Assembly: GCA_027605045.1 (NCBI GenBank)
Contig: JAQFWX010000004.1
Span: 3,234,683 to 3,298,682 of the forward strand
Direction: 5' to 3'
Length of the DNA stretch: 64,000 bases
DNA from: Phallus indusiatus
Lineage: Eukaryota > Basidiomycota > Agaricomycetes > Phallales > Phallaceae
Shown here: positions 22,292-34,230 of the stretch, piece by piece
How the letters are laid out: the number at the start of each line of letters is the position of its first letter
Position numbering within the stretch: position 1 is the stretch's first letter
The notes under the pieces: model-generated
Told to the model about the DNA's origin: nothing
The model's database searches: none
Seen by the model: the letters and a program-made list of their open reading frames with translations, nothing else
Position numbers and translations under genes: made by a program

Positions 22292-23666
22292 ATGACGAAA
22301 TCTAACACGATCCCAGAGATCTCTCCTAGACTCGCCAACTTTGACAATTTATTCTCCGGTATATCAACAACATTCGATACTCCATCTCTCTCATCCCCTG
22401 CCGTTCTTGTACCTAACATCGCTAATGATCACACTGATTCTCCGAGGTGTCGACCACAGACACGGGCGCGACCAGATTCTGCTGTTACCTTCTCTTCTAG
22501 AATCCTTCATGATCCATCTACTCGGAACCAAAGCACCTCAAAAACCCAAGGAACAGTCGACGGTATGCCAGTAATTGATATAAATCCTCAACCTCCGCCC
22601 AAGATTACCCCAACGAATTTTCGCCGAGAAGAGCACGGGCAATTAAAAACCGACACCTCATCCGTTGATCCCAAAACATTTGAGATTCTCTTTGTATACG
22701 ACGACTCTTCCAACCCAACCGCTCTTTCATGTAGCCCTTCTCTCGCTATAGGTCAACAGTTTGTTCTCTCCGCTAGTGACATGTTTATCTCAAGCGTTGA
22801 ATGGTATCTCCGATACGAAAGTAAACAGCATTTTCTCGTTATATCGTGTGCTTCTTCGGGATCAAGAACATGTCGTATCTTTCTTTTGGCTGAGGGCGCC
22901 ACAGTTGATTGCGAAAAGGAAAGCGTTGCTCTCTTATCTGAATATTGGCGGCCGTTGAGAAGGTTGGGTTGGCAAGGTGAAAATATTAACCAAGGGAGAA
23001 CCGAAGAGGTATTTATATACTAATATGCCCAACACGCTAGATAATTGCTTTTTAGGTCGAGATGAAGAATATAAGCTCTCTGCGCAAGACTGTTACCCAC
23101 GAGGTAAGGCTATGTCTGTACACAGAGAAGAGGCTTTCCAAAAGTCGTTTTTCTTTGGAAAGGTGCACTCAGGGCAACATCGGTTCATCCGAAAAGTAAC
23201 TGTCACATCTCAATCATTCAGCCTCATGCAACTAGCTATTCTCGCTGACGTAGCCGCAAAATACTATCCTTGCTACCAAGATCTCCCTTCTCTAAGTCTC
23301 TGGCTCACAACTATAACCTACTGCATCATCAAACAGAAGACACCACTACAAAATATGCTTGAAACCCTTACAGACGGATATGGAAGAATCTTTCGAGATC
23401 TGAAATGTTCCGGTTTTGAAAGCAGTCTTCTCAAACCGCACTCTAACAAACAGTTGCCTTACTATTTGAGGAAATTTGATAAAGCGATGGCAAAGTTCGT
23501 AGAGGCGAATGAAAGGAAAGAAAGTGTAAGTGTCATTGAAATGTGTTACATATTGTAGCATGAATTCATGAGTAATACTTTCCAGGGGATAACATTGAGT
23601 AGCTCAAATTCGAGACAAGAATTCGGTTCTTTCAAATCTCCAGTCCTTGTACAAAACCATGGATGA
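22292..23666 (+). CDS. conserved-looking protein of unknown family
   Basis: Three exons: 22292-22976, 23056-23525 and 23586-23666, giving a clean 411-aa frame. Residues 1-125 are Ser/Thr/Pro-rich and look disordered. The rest looks globular: a beta-rich stretch (FEILFVYDDSSNPTAL, GQQFVLSASDMFISSVEWYLRY), a segment with CASSGSRTCRIFLLAEG, then a helical half (LMQLAILADVAAKYYPCYQD, SLSLWLTTITYCIIKQK). Both introns are canonical and of usual length, which argues for a real gene. I do not recognise the family. It is convergent with MYND copy D, with stops 246 bp apart. Confidence 0.75.
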
Positions 23667-23912
23667 ATTACAGCCATCAAAATTGTATTTTAAGATATTG
23701 TCAATGCAGCCGTAAACCTAGTCAATATGGAATGTGAGTGTGAACACTGAGATGTTCGGTGCAACGCTAGAGAGCATGCGATGCCTGAGATTTGATCAGA
23801 GTTGAAATACTTGGAAACTCTTTTTCTCTTTAATGTGAGAAGGTTTACAGTCTAATGTACACAAGTATAACATTATAGTTGATTTGAAAGGTTAAACGCG
23901 AAACTGTGAGCA
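23667..23912. other. convergent 3' region
   Basis: 246-bp AT-rich spacer between convergent stops; nothing else seen. Confidence 0.5.
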
Positions 23913-25006
23913 TCAGAATTGAGAATCTCTCAGCGGGCGTTCGCCTTCCCTGAATCCCCTCTCATGATTCTCCCAACGGCCTTCATAGTTAAGGTGCGTT
24001 ACATTCGGCTCTTCCAAAGCATTGAAACTGGTATATGTATCAGCACATGTGACATTGAAGAATAATCAGGAAGAGAAAAAAATTTACTCTTCGCGACCGG
24101 AAACCGACTTAGCCCAACCCCTAAGCTCTAGCTGTTCCGATGTTGGCGAGACAGCCGCAAATGCTTTTTTTACTCTTTTCCAGCCTTCAATCCCACCACT
24201 ATCTTCAACAGGACCACATCCATAAGCTTCCTTCACGAGCGGCCTGGCGGCGCGTGCTAACTCGGATTTCACAAAAGTAATCTTGTGCTCCCAATTATCC
24301 TACGGTTAAATTTAGTTTATTACAAAAGATGTAAAAACCATTCAGGTTGCTTACTCCGAAATCGTACTGATACAATAAGGGTGCGACATTTCCATCTATT
24401 AGGATTCTCGGTCGGAGTCGTCCGCCTTCTCCATACACATCGGAAAGTCTAATATTCCTTTCTTCATACCAACGATCAGAAGTGCTGGCGTCGCCTTCAG
24501 GACAAAGCTCCAAAAGGACTTCTCTCGAGAAACCAAAATCGGGTTGACCTTGAGCGGTCCCCACTTGTTTGCAAAATTGGAACATGTGAAGATGAGTGTT
24601 TTGCCAAGGTAGGAAAATATACTGAAGTGCAAAGTGAAATTGATGGAAGGTCCACCAAGAAGGAATAGCCACTTTGCGGGTTATCTTCGGCTTGTTGGAG
24701 CCCAAAAGATAAACATGAAATACATATGCCTGTCTTGAAAAGTCGCCCCATTATTCCATAAACCCGTATGAATGGATTTCGCTTACTTTCCGCAGTATGC
24801 TTTATGATATTTCCAGTCCTATAGATTGGTTGAGTTCAAAGAAATGACAAATAATCCAAGTTGAATGATTGGCACACCTCCTTTTGGCATTTTTGGCTGC
24901 AATACAAAGTTTCTGGATCAGCTCCTCTGCATCCGCTGCATCGCAATGTTCCAGGGCGCTGACATAGCATTCCATCGCATTTTTGCGTTGACTCGGATAA
25001 AGGCAT
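23913..25006 (-). CDS. MYND zinc finger / pRiA4b ORF-3-like protein, copy D
   Basis: Five exons: 25006-24878, 24818-24787, 24733-24355, 24299-24088 and 24027-23913 (288 aa). The MYND finger is CSGCRG, YCSQKCQKE then DWKYHKAYCG across intron 1. The pRiA4b domain reads KITRKVAIPSWWTFHQFHFALQ, then YQYDFG, intron, DNWEHKITFVKSELARAA, then GCGPVEDSGG and GWKRVKKAFAA. The tail is DFNALEEP, ending RDSQF. Intron phases (0,2,0,2) equal those of copy B, and the body is closest to copy A (DNWEHKITFVKSELARAARP). Copy B's D-S-W core and GCGG motif are slightly different, so there are two sub-types: A/D and B/C. Intact; function unknown. Confidence 0.88.
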
Positions 25007-25972
25007 CGTGGCAAGTGGCGAGATTCACAAGCCCCCTCCTTCGACTTACGTAAACTGCGTACCCTCAAAGGAAACCATACAAACACCGAATAGATTGGAA
25101 CATGAGAAACGAATGGACCAGGTTTTCAGACAAGGACCTTGCATTCAATTGGTGTCCGCAAAATGAACAATAGTCTGGGATCGTTAATCAGGACTTGATT
25201 CAGTACAGGAAACGCCGGCCCGAATGATGGTTTCAAGCTCAGTCAGAAATGCGGCCGGACCGGCAAACACCCCTCGCCCACACCACATTATAATTTGTTC
25301 TCCACACTTGCTCCACACTAGGCATCGCATTCTTTGGCTTAACGAGCTATTTTTTGGTCAGGGTGATGTCGGTCTACATTGTCCTAGGGGCGTACTGACA
25401 ATTTGGAATATAGAGCCGCTTTCTTCTGTGCCAAAGCGCTACGCCTCTTAAACTAGAAGGATTTATAATAATATAAACTTACGGCAAGGATGGCTACTTT
25501 GTAATCTTCCTTCGGAGGGTTAATCAACTATGCAGTATTTTCTATTGCGGCATGCGCGGCAAAAGCTTCTTATCATCCACATTCCTTACGGTCTAGTATG
25601 CGCCAATGCTATCACGGCAGTATCATGTGAGGTCAATTATGAAAATTATCCATCGTTTCCCATGCTAACAAGCCAGATAAATACTGCAATCGCTGTAAGG
25701 CTCTTATCTCTGCTCTCCTCCCCAATCGTGTTTTACCATCTGTCTAGGACGACAACACCCGGAAGACAAAACAGCTGGAGCATGTGGTTTGTCATTACAG
25801 GGTCATCACACCTGACTTGTAATGGCCATTGAAACGCACCAACCGAACCCGGGCATTTCTCCCGTATGCTCTGGCGCAATTGCTATTTAAACGAGCCGAT
25901 TGAATTATGCGTCATCCGTTTCCGCCCTATCCTGTTGTCTTTCTCTCTCAGAGATTACTATTATAGACAGGC
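25007..25972. other. spacer between MYND copy D and the carboxypeptidase
   Basis: Upstream regions of two divergent genes. Open frames (25224-25451 and 25530-25832, +) lack any domain, splice context or codon pattern, so I reject them. A TATA-like ctatttaaacg at 25882-25892 lies about 85 bp before the carboxypeptidase start. Confidence 0.4.
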
Positions 25973-28496
25973 ATGTGGAAGTTGTTCAGCATCCTTTTAC
26001 TAGGAACCTTGTGTTCCAATGTTTACATTTACGCCTTTCAAATGACACCTGCTCAATTGAAAGCGCGTCAACATGCTGCTATGGAGGCTCGTCGAGCATC
26101 CACTCTTTCTAGTCGGGCAGTCAACACAACAGTCTCACTTGCGCCCAAAAACATTACCTTTACCAATCCTAAAGCATCTGGTGCGTCGATCGCAGTAATC
26201 CCTTTGTGCATTATACTTATCAGTTTCTTATTTCAGAATTCTACGTGGATGGGTCAACTATTCCTGAGGTGTCTTTTGATGTTGGGCCGAGTTGGGCGGG
26301 TCTCCTTCCGATTAGCTCCAGTCCCAATGAAACTCGTAAAGTACGTCCCCATTTGGTAGCTTTGATACTATTCTCAATTATCACGCATGGACAGCTCTTC
26401 TTCTGGTTTTTTCCACCAGGTCCTCAAGGTAGTTTGGATGACCTTATTTTTTGGTAAGTCGCATATCCTATAACTTGTAGGGGTATAATGAATAACGGCT
26501 GTGCCGACTCAAAGGACGAACGGAGGTCCTGGGTGGTGAGTTTTAATACATATCTCAATTATACCTAGAATTGACAGTGTATTAGTTCATCACTTGAAGG
26601 CTTATTACAAGAAAATGGGGTATGCGTGCATTTATTGTTTGATATCATGTCTAAGTATTCCAAGCCTTTCACCTGGCCTACCGGGACGGCAGTTCCCGTA
26701 GTCAACGAACACAGCTGGACGAATCTCAGCAGTGTGCTTTGGATTGAGCAGCCAGTTGGAACCGGTTTTAGTCAAGGAAAGCCTAACATTCAAGTGCTTC
26801 AACTGCGATTTCTCTTTTCACACATCTGCTAATTATATCGCAGAACGAGGATGACCTTGCTGCTCAGCTTACTGGCTTCCTGCAACAATTCCTAGAAGTA
26901 TTTTCAGAACTCAAAGGAAAGAATTTCTATATAACTGGAGAAAGCGTTCGTTTCCTACTATATATATATCACTTTCATATTTACTGATGTTCGTTTGTTT
27001 TTGCAGTATGCAGGAATGTATGTCCCATGTATGTTGCTTTTCCGCTCAGGGCGGTTTTCACGGCATAATGAATAATACTTCAGACATCGCTAATTATATC
27101 TATGAACACCCTGGTGTGGTTGATCTAAATCTCAAAGGGATTTGGATTAGTGACCGTAAGACCACTGTCCGTATAGTCCTGCTGCTACGAGTAGCTAAAC
27201 CTTCTCCAATTTTTAGCTGTGATTACTTGGGACGTTGTCCAGGAACAAATACCCACGTTAAACTTCGTAAGTTGTCGATATATGAAAATAATGCATGTAG
27301 TAACTTGTGTGTAGGTTAAAAAGTACAAGAGCGTTTTTAACTTCAAGTATGTCCCAAAGATATATATATATATATCCTCAACTAAAAGTCATTTTCCCCC
27401 CAGTTCAACATATATGAAACACCTAGAGAAAAAGTCGGCCAGATGCAACTATACGGATTATTTCGACAACCACGTCACGTATCCCCCCAAAGGATTGCTT
27501 CCTTTGCCAGGGACGTCCATAGAGAACGACCCCGGTTGTGATATGTGGGACGATATTTTCGAACATGCTTTAATAATCAACCCTGCTTTCAATATATATC
27601 GTATATTCGACGTATTACCCATTCTCTGGGATGTTTTGGGCTTCCCAGGATCATTCCCGCAGACACAGCTTTCTCCCTTGTACTTCGACCGCACGGATGT
27701 CAAACAAGCTATTCATGCCCCTCTCGATGTAGACTGGACAGAATGCTCAAACATCAATGTTTTTCCTCATGGAGACAATTCTCTTCCGTCTTCACTATCC
27801 GTCCTTCCTAATGTTATTGAGAAGTCTGAGCGTACAGTTATTGTGCATGGTCTCGCTGTACGTAATGATTAACGGTTCTTCTCCATTCATCAACCAGTCC
27901 GATATTAATTGATATGTTTTTAGGATTTCATTCTCATAGCAGAAGGGTGTGAAATTTTTTGCTTCTTTTTGCTATTTTAAAAAAACACTAACCTTATTCC
28001 ATCCGTTTAGAACCCGTATCGCTATTCAGAAGTAAGTTGTTAATTATCCATTCAAAGAAAATGATTTTAGACATTTAATTTCTAGCATGACATGTATGTA
28101 CCTTTTTCATTTCCCACTAATTTCAGTCCGGCTTGAGCGTCTCAACAAAACTTAGGGAACGGACTGCAAGGCTTCCAAAGCCCAATTCAAAACGAAAGTT
28201 TCATACTTGACGGTGTTGGTGCTTTCGGAAATATGCATGAAGAGAGAGGCCAGTCGACTATCTGCGTTCAAGTTTCCAAAATGTTGCTTACCCGATACTT
28301 CTACATTAGGTCTCACGTACTTCGAGGTGGATTTGAGCGGCCACATGTATGTTCTAATTTATGTTTTCGCTTGTTCACCCTATTTTTCGTGAATAAGCCC
28401 TTTCTAACCACTGGTTCTTCTAGGGTTCCACAATACCAACCGTCAGCTGCTTTTCAAATTGCTGAATTCCTCTTGGGCTTCCGATCTACACCGTAG
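25973..28496 (+). CDS. secreted serine carboxypeptidase, family S10
   Basis: Removes C-terminal residues from peptides. Signal peptide [21 protein letters not shown]. Eighteen exons: 25973-26180, 26237-26340, 26395-26453, 26515-26535, 26586-26619, 26665-26793, 26844-26945, 27007-27028, 27084-27155, 27217-27266, 27315-27346, 27404-27857, 27924-27946, 28011-28031, 28086-28093, 28156-28248, 28310-28346 and 28424-28496. Substrate-binding NGGPGCSSLEG is built across exons 4-5; the nucleophile Ser is in ITGES-YAGMYVP (exons 7-8), Asp in [12 protein letters not shown] (exons 12-13) and His in LSGHMVP (exons 17-18). It ends GFRSTP with no membrane anchor, so it is extracellular or vacuolar rather than Golgi KEX1. 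Exon 15 is only 8 nt, and intron 16 begins GC (28249) instead of GT. Confidence 0.95.
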
Positions 28497-31400
28497 TATG
28501 TGAGTTGATGTAACCACTGAATTAGATAATTCCTTTCAAGTGGCTAGGGACTTTTGAAACTTTGTAGTAATTATAAATTGAACCTATACACATTTTTCAC
28601 AGAAAAGCTCCGAAATTTTATTGATTATTGATAAGCGCGGCTCTAAATGTATGAGAAGATCCGAATTTGGATGATTCTAAATTCATACTCTTTTTATTTC
28701 TCTTACGATGTTTAAATATAGCACTAACTCCGAAATACCTTGCGAATTTGCTTGATACATACTTTCTGTATTGGCACAGTGCCATCAGTACCGGTGTTAA
28801 CCTTGTGCTAATCTAACCACAGCATCTTCCGATCAATTTTCTAACCTAAATTAGGCGACTCTTTCTCTGGCAATTCATGGTCCTTGATACTTTAGTACCG
28901 ATGATTAGAGTTTTATCAAACTCGGGTTTATCTCATGAATTGTGATATGTACGCGTTTTTTATATGAACTCATTCCATTTGCATTCTTTACGATATGACA
29001 TTTAGCTTCGTGCTAAGGCAATTCTCAGTAAAGTTATTTATTGCTATATACAAGTTCGCTGCTAATTTTGTTACTTTTTCCGGTCGCTGATTGAAAAAGT
29101 ACATAATGCCAGCGCGGCAGAGCCCAAGCCACATGGCCCGTTCCGGAAGGATGCTGGGAATACAGTATAAGGCAGTTTTATAAGCGTTACTTATAACATA
29201 TCAAGACCCAAATAAAAGCTGTCATACGCTTACTGGATCACTCTCGTGACCTTATATCAAACCAGCTTCTATGGTTTCAGCTGATTGGTTTCTCAGGCTT
29301 AGCAAGAAACAAAAGAGACTTTTTTTCCATGAATCGGAACCTTACGAGATGAATGGAATCGAAGAAGTGACGTCTTCAATGACTTTCACGGTAAAATATC
29401 ATTGAACTTTTATATCGTTTATTAATTCCTAAGTGAACCGTTAGAGAGGTTGGTGAAGAGGAGAATTATAATAAACGGAAAATTACGGGAGGTAATTACG
29501 CCCGGATCTAAGCACCAGACGCTTTGCGCACCAGACGAAACACCATAACTGAAAGAAGTAGGGCTTGAAAGAATTATGATAAAGGTGACTGATTTCAGTC
29601 GCTTCGAGTAGCTTCTGTCCGCTAGTGCGCGCTATGAGCCGCGCCGATAGCAAGCTGTAAGCTATAAAAGAATCAGCCAGGAAAAATACAAAAAAAAAAC
29701 AGTGCACAAATCGGTAGCCAGCGAAGCTGTGGCAGTTCGAGGAGGCCTTTGAATCCCGGAGAGAAAAATTACGGCTTAGATCAAATGCAAAGCCCTTGGC
29801 TACGGGGGTCGTTCTTCTTCTCTTCCCTGAGCAATCTCCCCAAATCATTCTCATCCATTCCCTCCAATTCCCTCCTCCTGCCTTCCTTGCCTTATAACAG
29901 CTCTATTAAGAAGATATTGAGCGCAGTGATGGAGAGTAGAGCATGATAGGCGGAGTTCAAGGTAGAAAGGCAGTAGAACGGACACACGGGAAAATTCTAC
30001 CAGCGGAACAATGCCTCATGTCCTCCTCACTCCCCTCAGAGAGTGCAATAACACAAAAGAAATAAAACACCACATGTTGATAGTGGTTGAGACGTGAACA
30101 ATGGTCTCCCCAGCTCCGAATCTCCGATTCGGTGTGCGATCCATGGACACCACAGGGACCAACCGCAACTACGGTAGTAGAAAACATGAAACATGGGTAA
30201 ATATGGTGTGATACATGAGGGAAATCGAATGGCGAAGCCGCCTGCACTCTCTTTCGTGGGTGAAGTGGGACAAGGGTCTCCCGAGTTCCGCAGTGTTACT
30301 CCAGTGTGGCGTCGGAGTAAGCGCGATCTGACAATAGAAACTCAGCCTATCTTCAAGTACAGAATGTCTCAGGTGAGAGACGATGCAGAGTGATGAGACT
30401 AAAGTGAGAAAAGCGGGGAATAGAGGAAGGGTTTATATAGCTGGGAGGAGCCGTACATATTTCTGGTCACAACAATGCGGATATGACGTGGACAGTCTTG
30501 GAGTTTTCCGCCAACGTCAGCTGTATCATTATCTCATTTCCCATCTAAAGTAAAAAGTAAAAATTTTTAATGCCGCATCGAAACCTGGACAAAAAGAGGT
30601 TTCTAAAAAGGACTGATGACCGACAATCGCGTTGTCCTACTGGGGTTTGCTCGCAGTTTGAATCTTCCTATTCCGGCCGTGAATTGGCAATGGTTTGCTT
30701 CGTATCCTCATGGGAATTATGCATCGTACACATGGTGCCAAGGTAAGAGGATTTGGCCACATTTTTAGACACGCATCGATCCAGCTCCGAGGATAAAACT
30801 TTGGACAGAGCACATGTCCAAAGGTACACATTATGTGGCTTTCCGAGACACACGGGTAGGACAGCTCATCTTTTTCATCGATATCTCAATCGATAAATAT
30901 AGCAAGAATAATCTCGACATAATTTTCATTTATGTTCACCGTGGGTGAAAACAAGTCCAACTTAATATTTTCTCATATAACGTGTCTCTATCGCCAGTCC
31001 ATACCCTAAATAAAGTAATTTTATAAGAACAGACTGCAGCATGAATTGTTTATATTCAATGTCTGTCCGTGCAGAACCAGGACATTTTTTTGTGGTGAAT
31101 TCGGAGGCCGAACCACGGCAGGCTACTTTTCTAGCTGAGCTTGATTCGGGCCGATCGGTTACGGACTGGAGATGTACGTTAGCACAACGGTTTCGGCACT
31201 GTAATAATTCTGAGCTGTATTACTTACAATTGGCTTGTCATTTGTCACAACCGGGTTTCATAAACTTGGCCACACCCTGGCACTCCAAATTCGAGCTTAA
31301 ATTTTTTTGGATACCATTGTTGGTCTGAAGTTGCTGGGATTCAATAAATCTGAGATTTGAGGGTCCTTCGCCTTTACAAGCACATTGCCATAAGGTGCTA

Positions 31401-31676
31401 AATATAAACATATTAGAATAGATTTCTTATTTTTTTTTGTTATATTTTATTTTCATGAACAGTACTTTGGGGTCAGTAGCATTGTCATCGGTCACTAGTT
31501 CCCGGGTGAACACAAGGTCATGAAGCACGGTTTTGTCACAGCAATTATTCACGTTTCGGATGTTGCTACATTATTTTAGTATAGCTAGCAGGTAGGTTTA
31601 TTAGCGAGCAGAGACGACAGTATCAGTCTGAGAGACGGGACCTCATGCGAAGGTACCAAAAGACAAACTGCTGCAA
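28497..31676. other. 3.2-kb gene-poor region
   Basis: AT-rich sequence downstream of the carboxypeptidase. Minus-strand frames at 29854-29483 and 30247-29957 and a plus frame at 30193-30393 have no recognisable domain. A good minus-strand TATA (ctatataaac, complement of 30433-30442) points leftwards into 29950-30250, so an unrecognised short minus-strand transcript is possible. No repeats or RNA genes seen. Confidence 0.4.
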
Positions 31677-33251
31677 TTATGCACCAACACCGATGGTTTC
31701 AACATATCTTTCAACATCCGCCACTTTAGATATCCAGTTGTCCAAACGTTGGGCAACCTCTCCTATTTGCTTCCTAGACAACACTCGGGGCTGAACCCAG
31801 TTTAAATGAGCTATCTGGTCCGGTTGATTTAACGTGCCCCGAACAAGTGATAAACTAGCAAGGGGTCAGTTAGGTTCATCGTTGCCCTTGTAAATTGCCC
31901 ACAACAAACCTCATGGCTTTCATTAATAAGTGCTCCACTTCCTCGATGGGTAATCTGGTCTCCTGCGCGATCGTCGCAAATGTCATGTTTCCACGCTCAG
32001 TAACACTTCGTTTAAACACGCTTTCGATAAGAGCCATGAGGCAAATCTTTTGTCTTAGGAAACCATACGAAGATTGTAGGATAGGCTGAGGAGAAAGAGG
32101 AATTATAATGAATGATACAGATTGATATTTTGATAAAGGAATCAAGGACGCTTACCTCTCTTCCAAACAAAGGCGCCAAACTCTCAAAACCACCAATGTC
32201 ACCTTCATTGAAAGTGAACAAGAGGTTCTTTATCCACTCGTGCTCCGTTCCGTTCAACGAATCCAGTATAGGATGTGGCAACTTTTTTACACAAAATAAG
32301 TATCTCTGGTATGAAAGCTCTGCAGAAAACTTCGCGTACCAATTCACCAAAGTTGTAGATAGTATCACCTAGTAACGCTGCAATAGCAAGGTCGTGTGCG
32401 CGCATGAGTTGCTCCATCTGCGATAACTCTTTCGCGGGATCGATGCAAGCCAAGAAAAGAAGGGAATTTTTGTAGAAGGCAGGGTAATCCGGTTTTGCCT
32501 TATAAAGGGACGACGGGAGATAGATGAGAAATTAAGATAGTAGACAGTAAAGTAAAAGATATGCACCTTGAAGTAATCGGCTGCTACGCTATAATACGCA
32601 GCATTCACAGGAGGGTCTATCCCATCCAGATCATCCAAAATCTATGAGAAAGGGGGACTGAATGACATTCTTCACATATGAGAGAACCCTTTTAAACGCG
32701 TACTTTCAGAGCTTCATCCATATCGGTTTTAGTGCCTTGCATATCACCATAAATGAGTTTTGCAGACGCCAAAGTAGACAGAAGCAATGCGTATGCTTCA
32801 GGGTGCTTTGACTTGTTTACGCGAGTCATTAACGATGTCAAGAGACCCAAGTGTTGAGTAGGATCTTTGAAAGGTATGTTTAGCTCCACATATTTCAAAA
32901 CAGGATGAACTTACCGGTGATCTCTTTCGATACTCTTGCTCCCAGCTTTGCCAAGCTGAGCTGATTTATTCTTGGCTCAATATCTCGAACTAAGCGTTGG
33001 AAAACATCCACTCTATATGGCTTTGAGAGCGGGTGATCAAAAAATTGAGAGACAGCTTGAGTGAGTTGGTACCATAATCTTATTGATGGATTAGGAACTG
33101 TGCAGTTAAAAGCAAAGGTTACTGCAACTCACTTTTTACGATAAAGGGATTCTAGTGTTTGAATTAGTGGGTGTAATTCTGCCGGTGAGGATGACAGTAG
33201 GGTGGCAATATAGGTGTCTATGTCAAAGTTTGGTGCCCTTTCAGCTTGCAT
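31677..33251 (-). CDS. RPN9: 26S proteasome regulatory subunit Rpn9 (PSMD13)
   Basis: PCI-domain subunit of the proteasome lid, needed for lid assembly. Eight exons: 33251-33133, 33078-32915, 32864-32704, 32641-32567, 32498-32340, 32281-32156, 32085-31910 and 31854-31677 (385 aa, the usual length of about 380-395). The N-terminal half has TPR-like helices (LWYQLTQAVSQFFDHP, RINQLSLAKLGARVSKEIT, ALLLSTLASAKLIYGDMQGT). AKPDYPAFYKNSLLFLACID and the PCI winged helix (LMALIESVFKRSVTERGNMT, then FATIAQETRLPIEEVEHLLM, LIRG-type SLVRG) follow. The tail QPRVLSRKQIGEVAQRLDNW is typical. All introns are GT-AG and the frame is complete. Confidence 0.96.
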
Positions 33252-34230
33252 CTGAGATTCGTTTTGTCACTATAGCTTGCAGCAAAAGAACGCGGTAAAT
33301 ATTGCAAAGAGACAGTTGCGTCAACGAGGTCGAGGAGGCCGCGTCACCTGAGTAATGGGTAAACCTCGTCACAGGGCTGTCACGCGCGTTGTCGTAACGA
33401 ACAGAGGCTTACCTTGACCTAATACCTTGACCAGTGGTTTTCATCTCATCTCATCAATTTCATTTTAATTTCTCTCTCGCCACATAAGTGCAGTTCAGTA
33501 TGAACACGACGTGAAGAAATTATATCCGAGTCTAGACAGTTTGCGTTTAGGCGTTTAGGCCAATTTAACATCCTTGAATAACGAGGAACTGTTATATATC
33601 TCAAAGATATCTAGCCTATTGCGTATACCGAAAGCCGAAAGTGGCTAGGAGTGATGCAGCTTTTAATGAACTCTCTTTGGAGTTCTTTCGCCAAGCTGAA
33701 GTACGCCGCCGTACGAGAATTGTCATTATTCCGCACACTATCTTCCAGTGAATTCTCAATTTTCCAGTCCATGTTGTAAGCTTTCGCTATTTCTTTATCT
33801 GAGCAAATCGCAACATCTGATATGTTAACAGCGACAAAGTAAATCATATCACCCGGGTAGTAGTAAACACCCCAAAGGAAGTCAAGGAACTTGGGCTATG
33901 GTTAAATTAGACCGTAACGGTCACAAACCCCCGCTCTACTATGAAATCTTTTTTCCCTTTTTCGAAATGAGTATTGTATCTGCTTGAGACATGTTTCTTT
34001 GAATTCATTGCAACGATAGTCTATGATATTTTAGCTCTTCCCAAGGGTTATACGACTTGGCATAGCACCGAAGGAGTCTCTGAGTATTTTTGGCGCGGTT
34101 TCCATCTTCTGTCTATCCTTTTTTGTTTGGTGCGACCCTGAATTTTCACCGGCCTCGCTAAAAAGGGATATAAGTAATGGGCAAATATCGCCCCTTCTGT
34201 CTGTCTCTCTGTCTTCTTCGCTTTGGCCCG
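33252..34230. other. spacer between RPN9 and the GH18 gene
   Basis: Divergent promoter region. One minus-strand ATG frame (33847-33611, 78 codons, reads YFVAVNISDVAICSDKEIAK) has protein-like composition, and its frame extends upstream as FLDFLWGVYYYPGD. It may be a gene fragment, but I cannot identify it. CpG-rich inverted motifs (gtcacgcgcgttg) occur at about 33379-33391. Confidence 0.4.

Noticed and set aside
29957..30247. 96-codon minus-strand frame downstream of a TATA box
   Set aside because: Starts at GTG and has no recognisable domain or secretion signal; kept only as a note in the intergenic entry.
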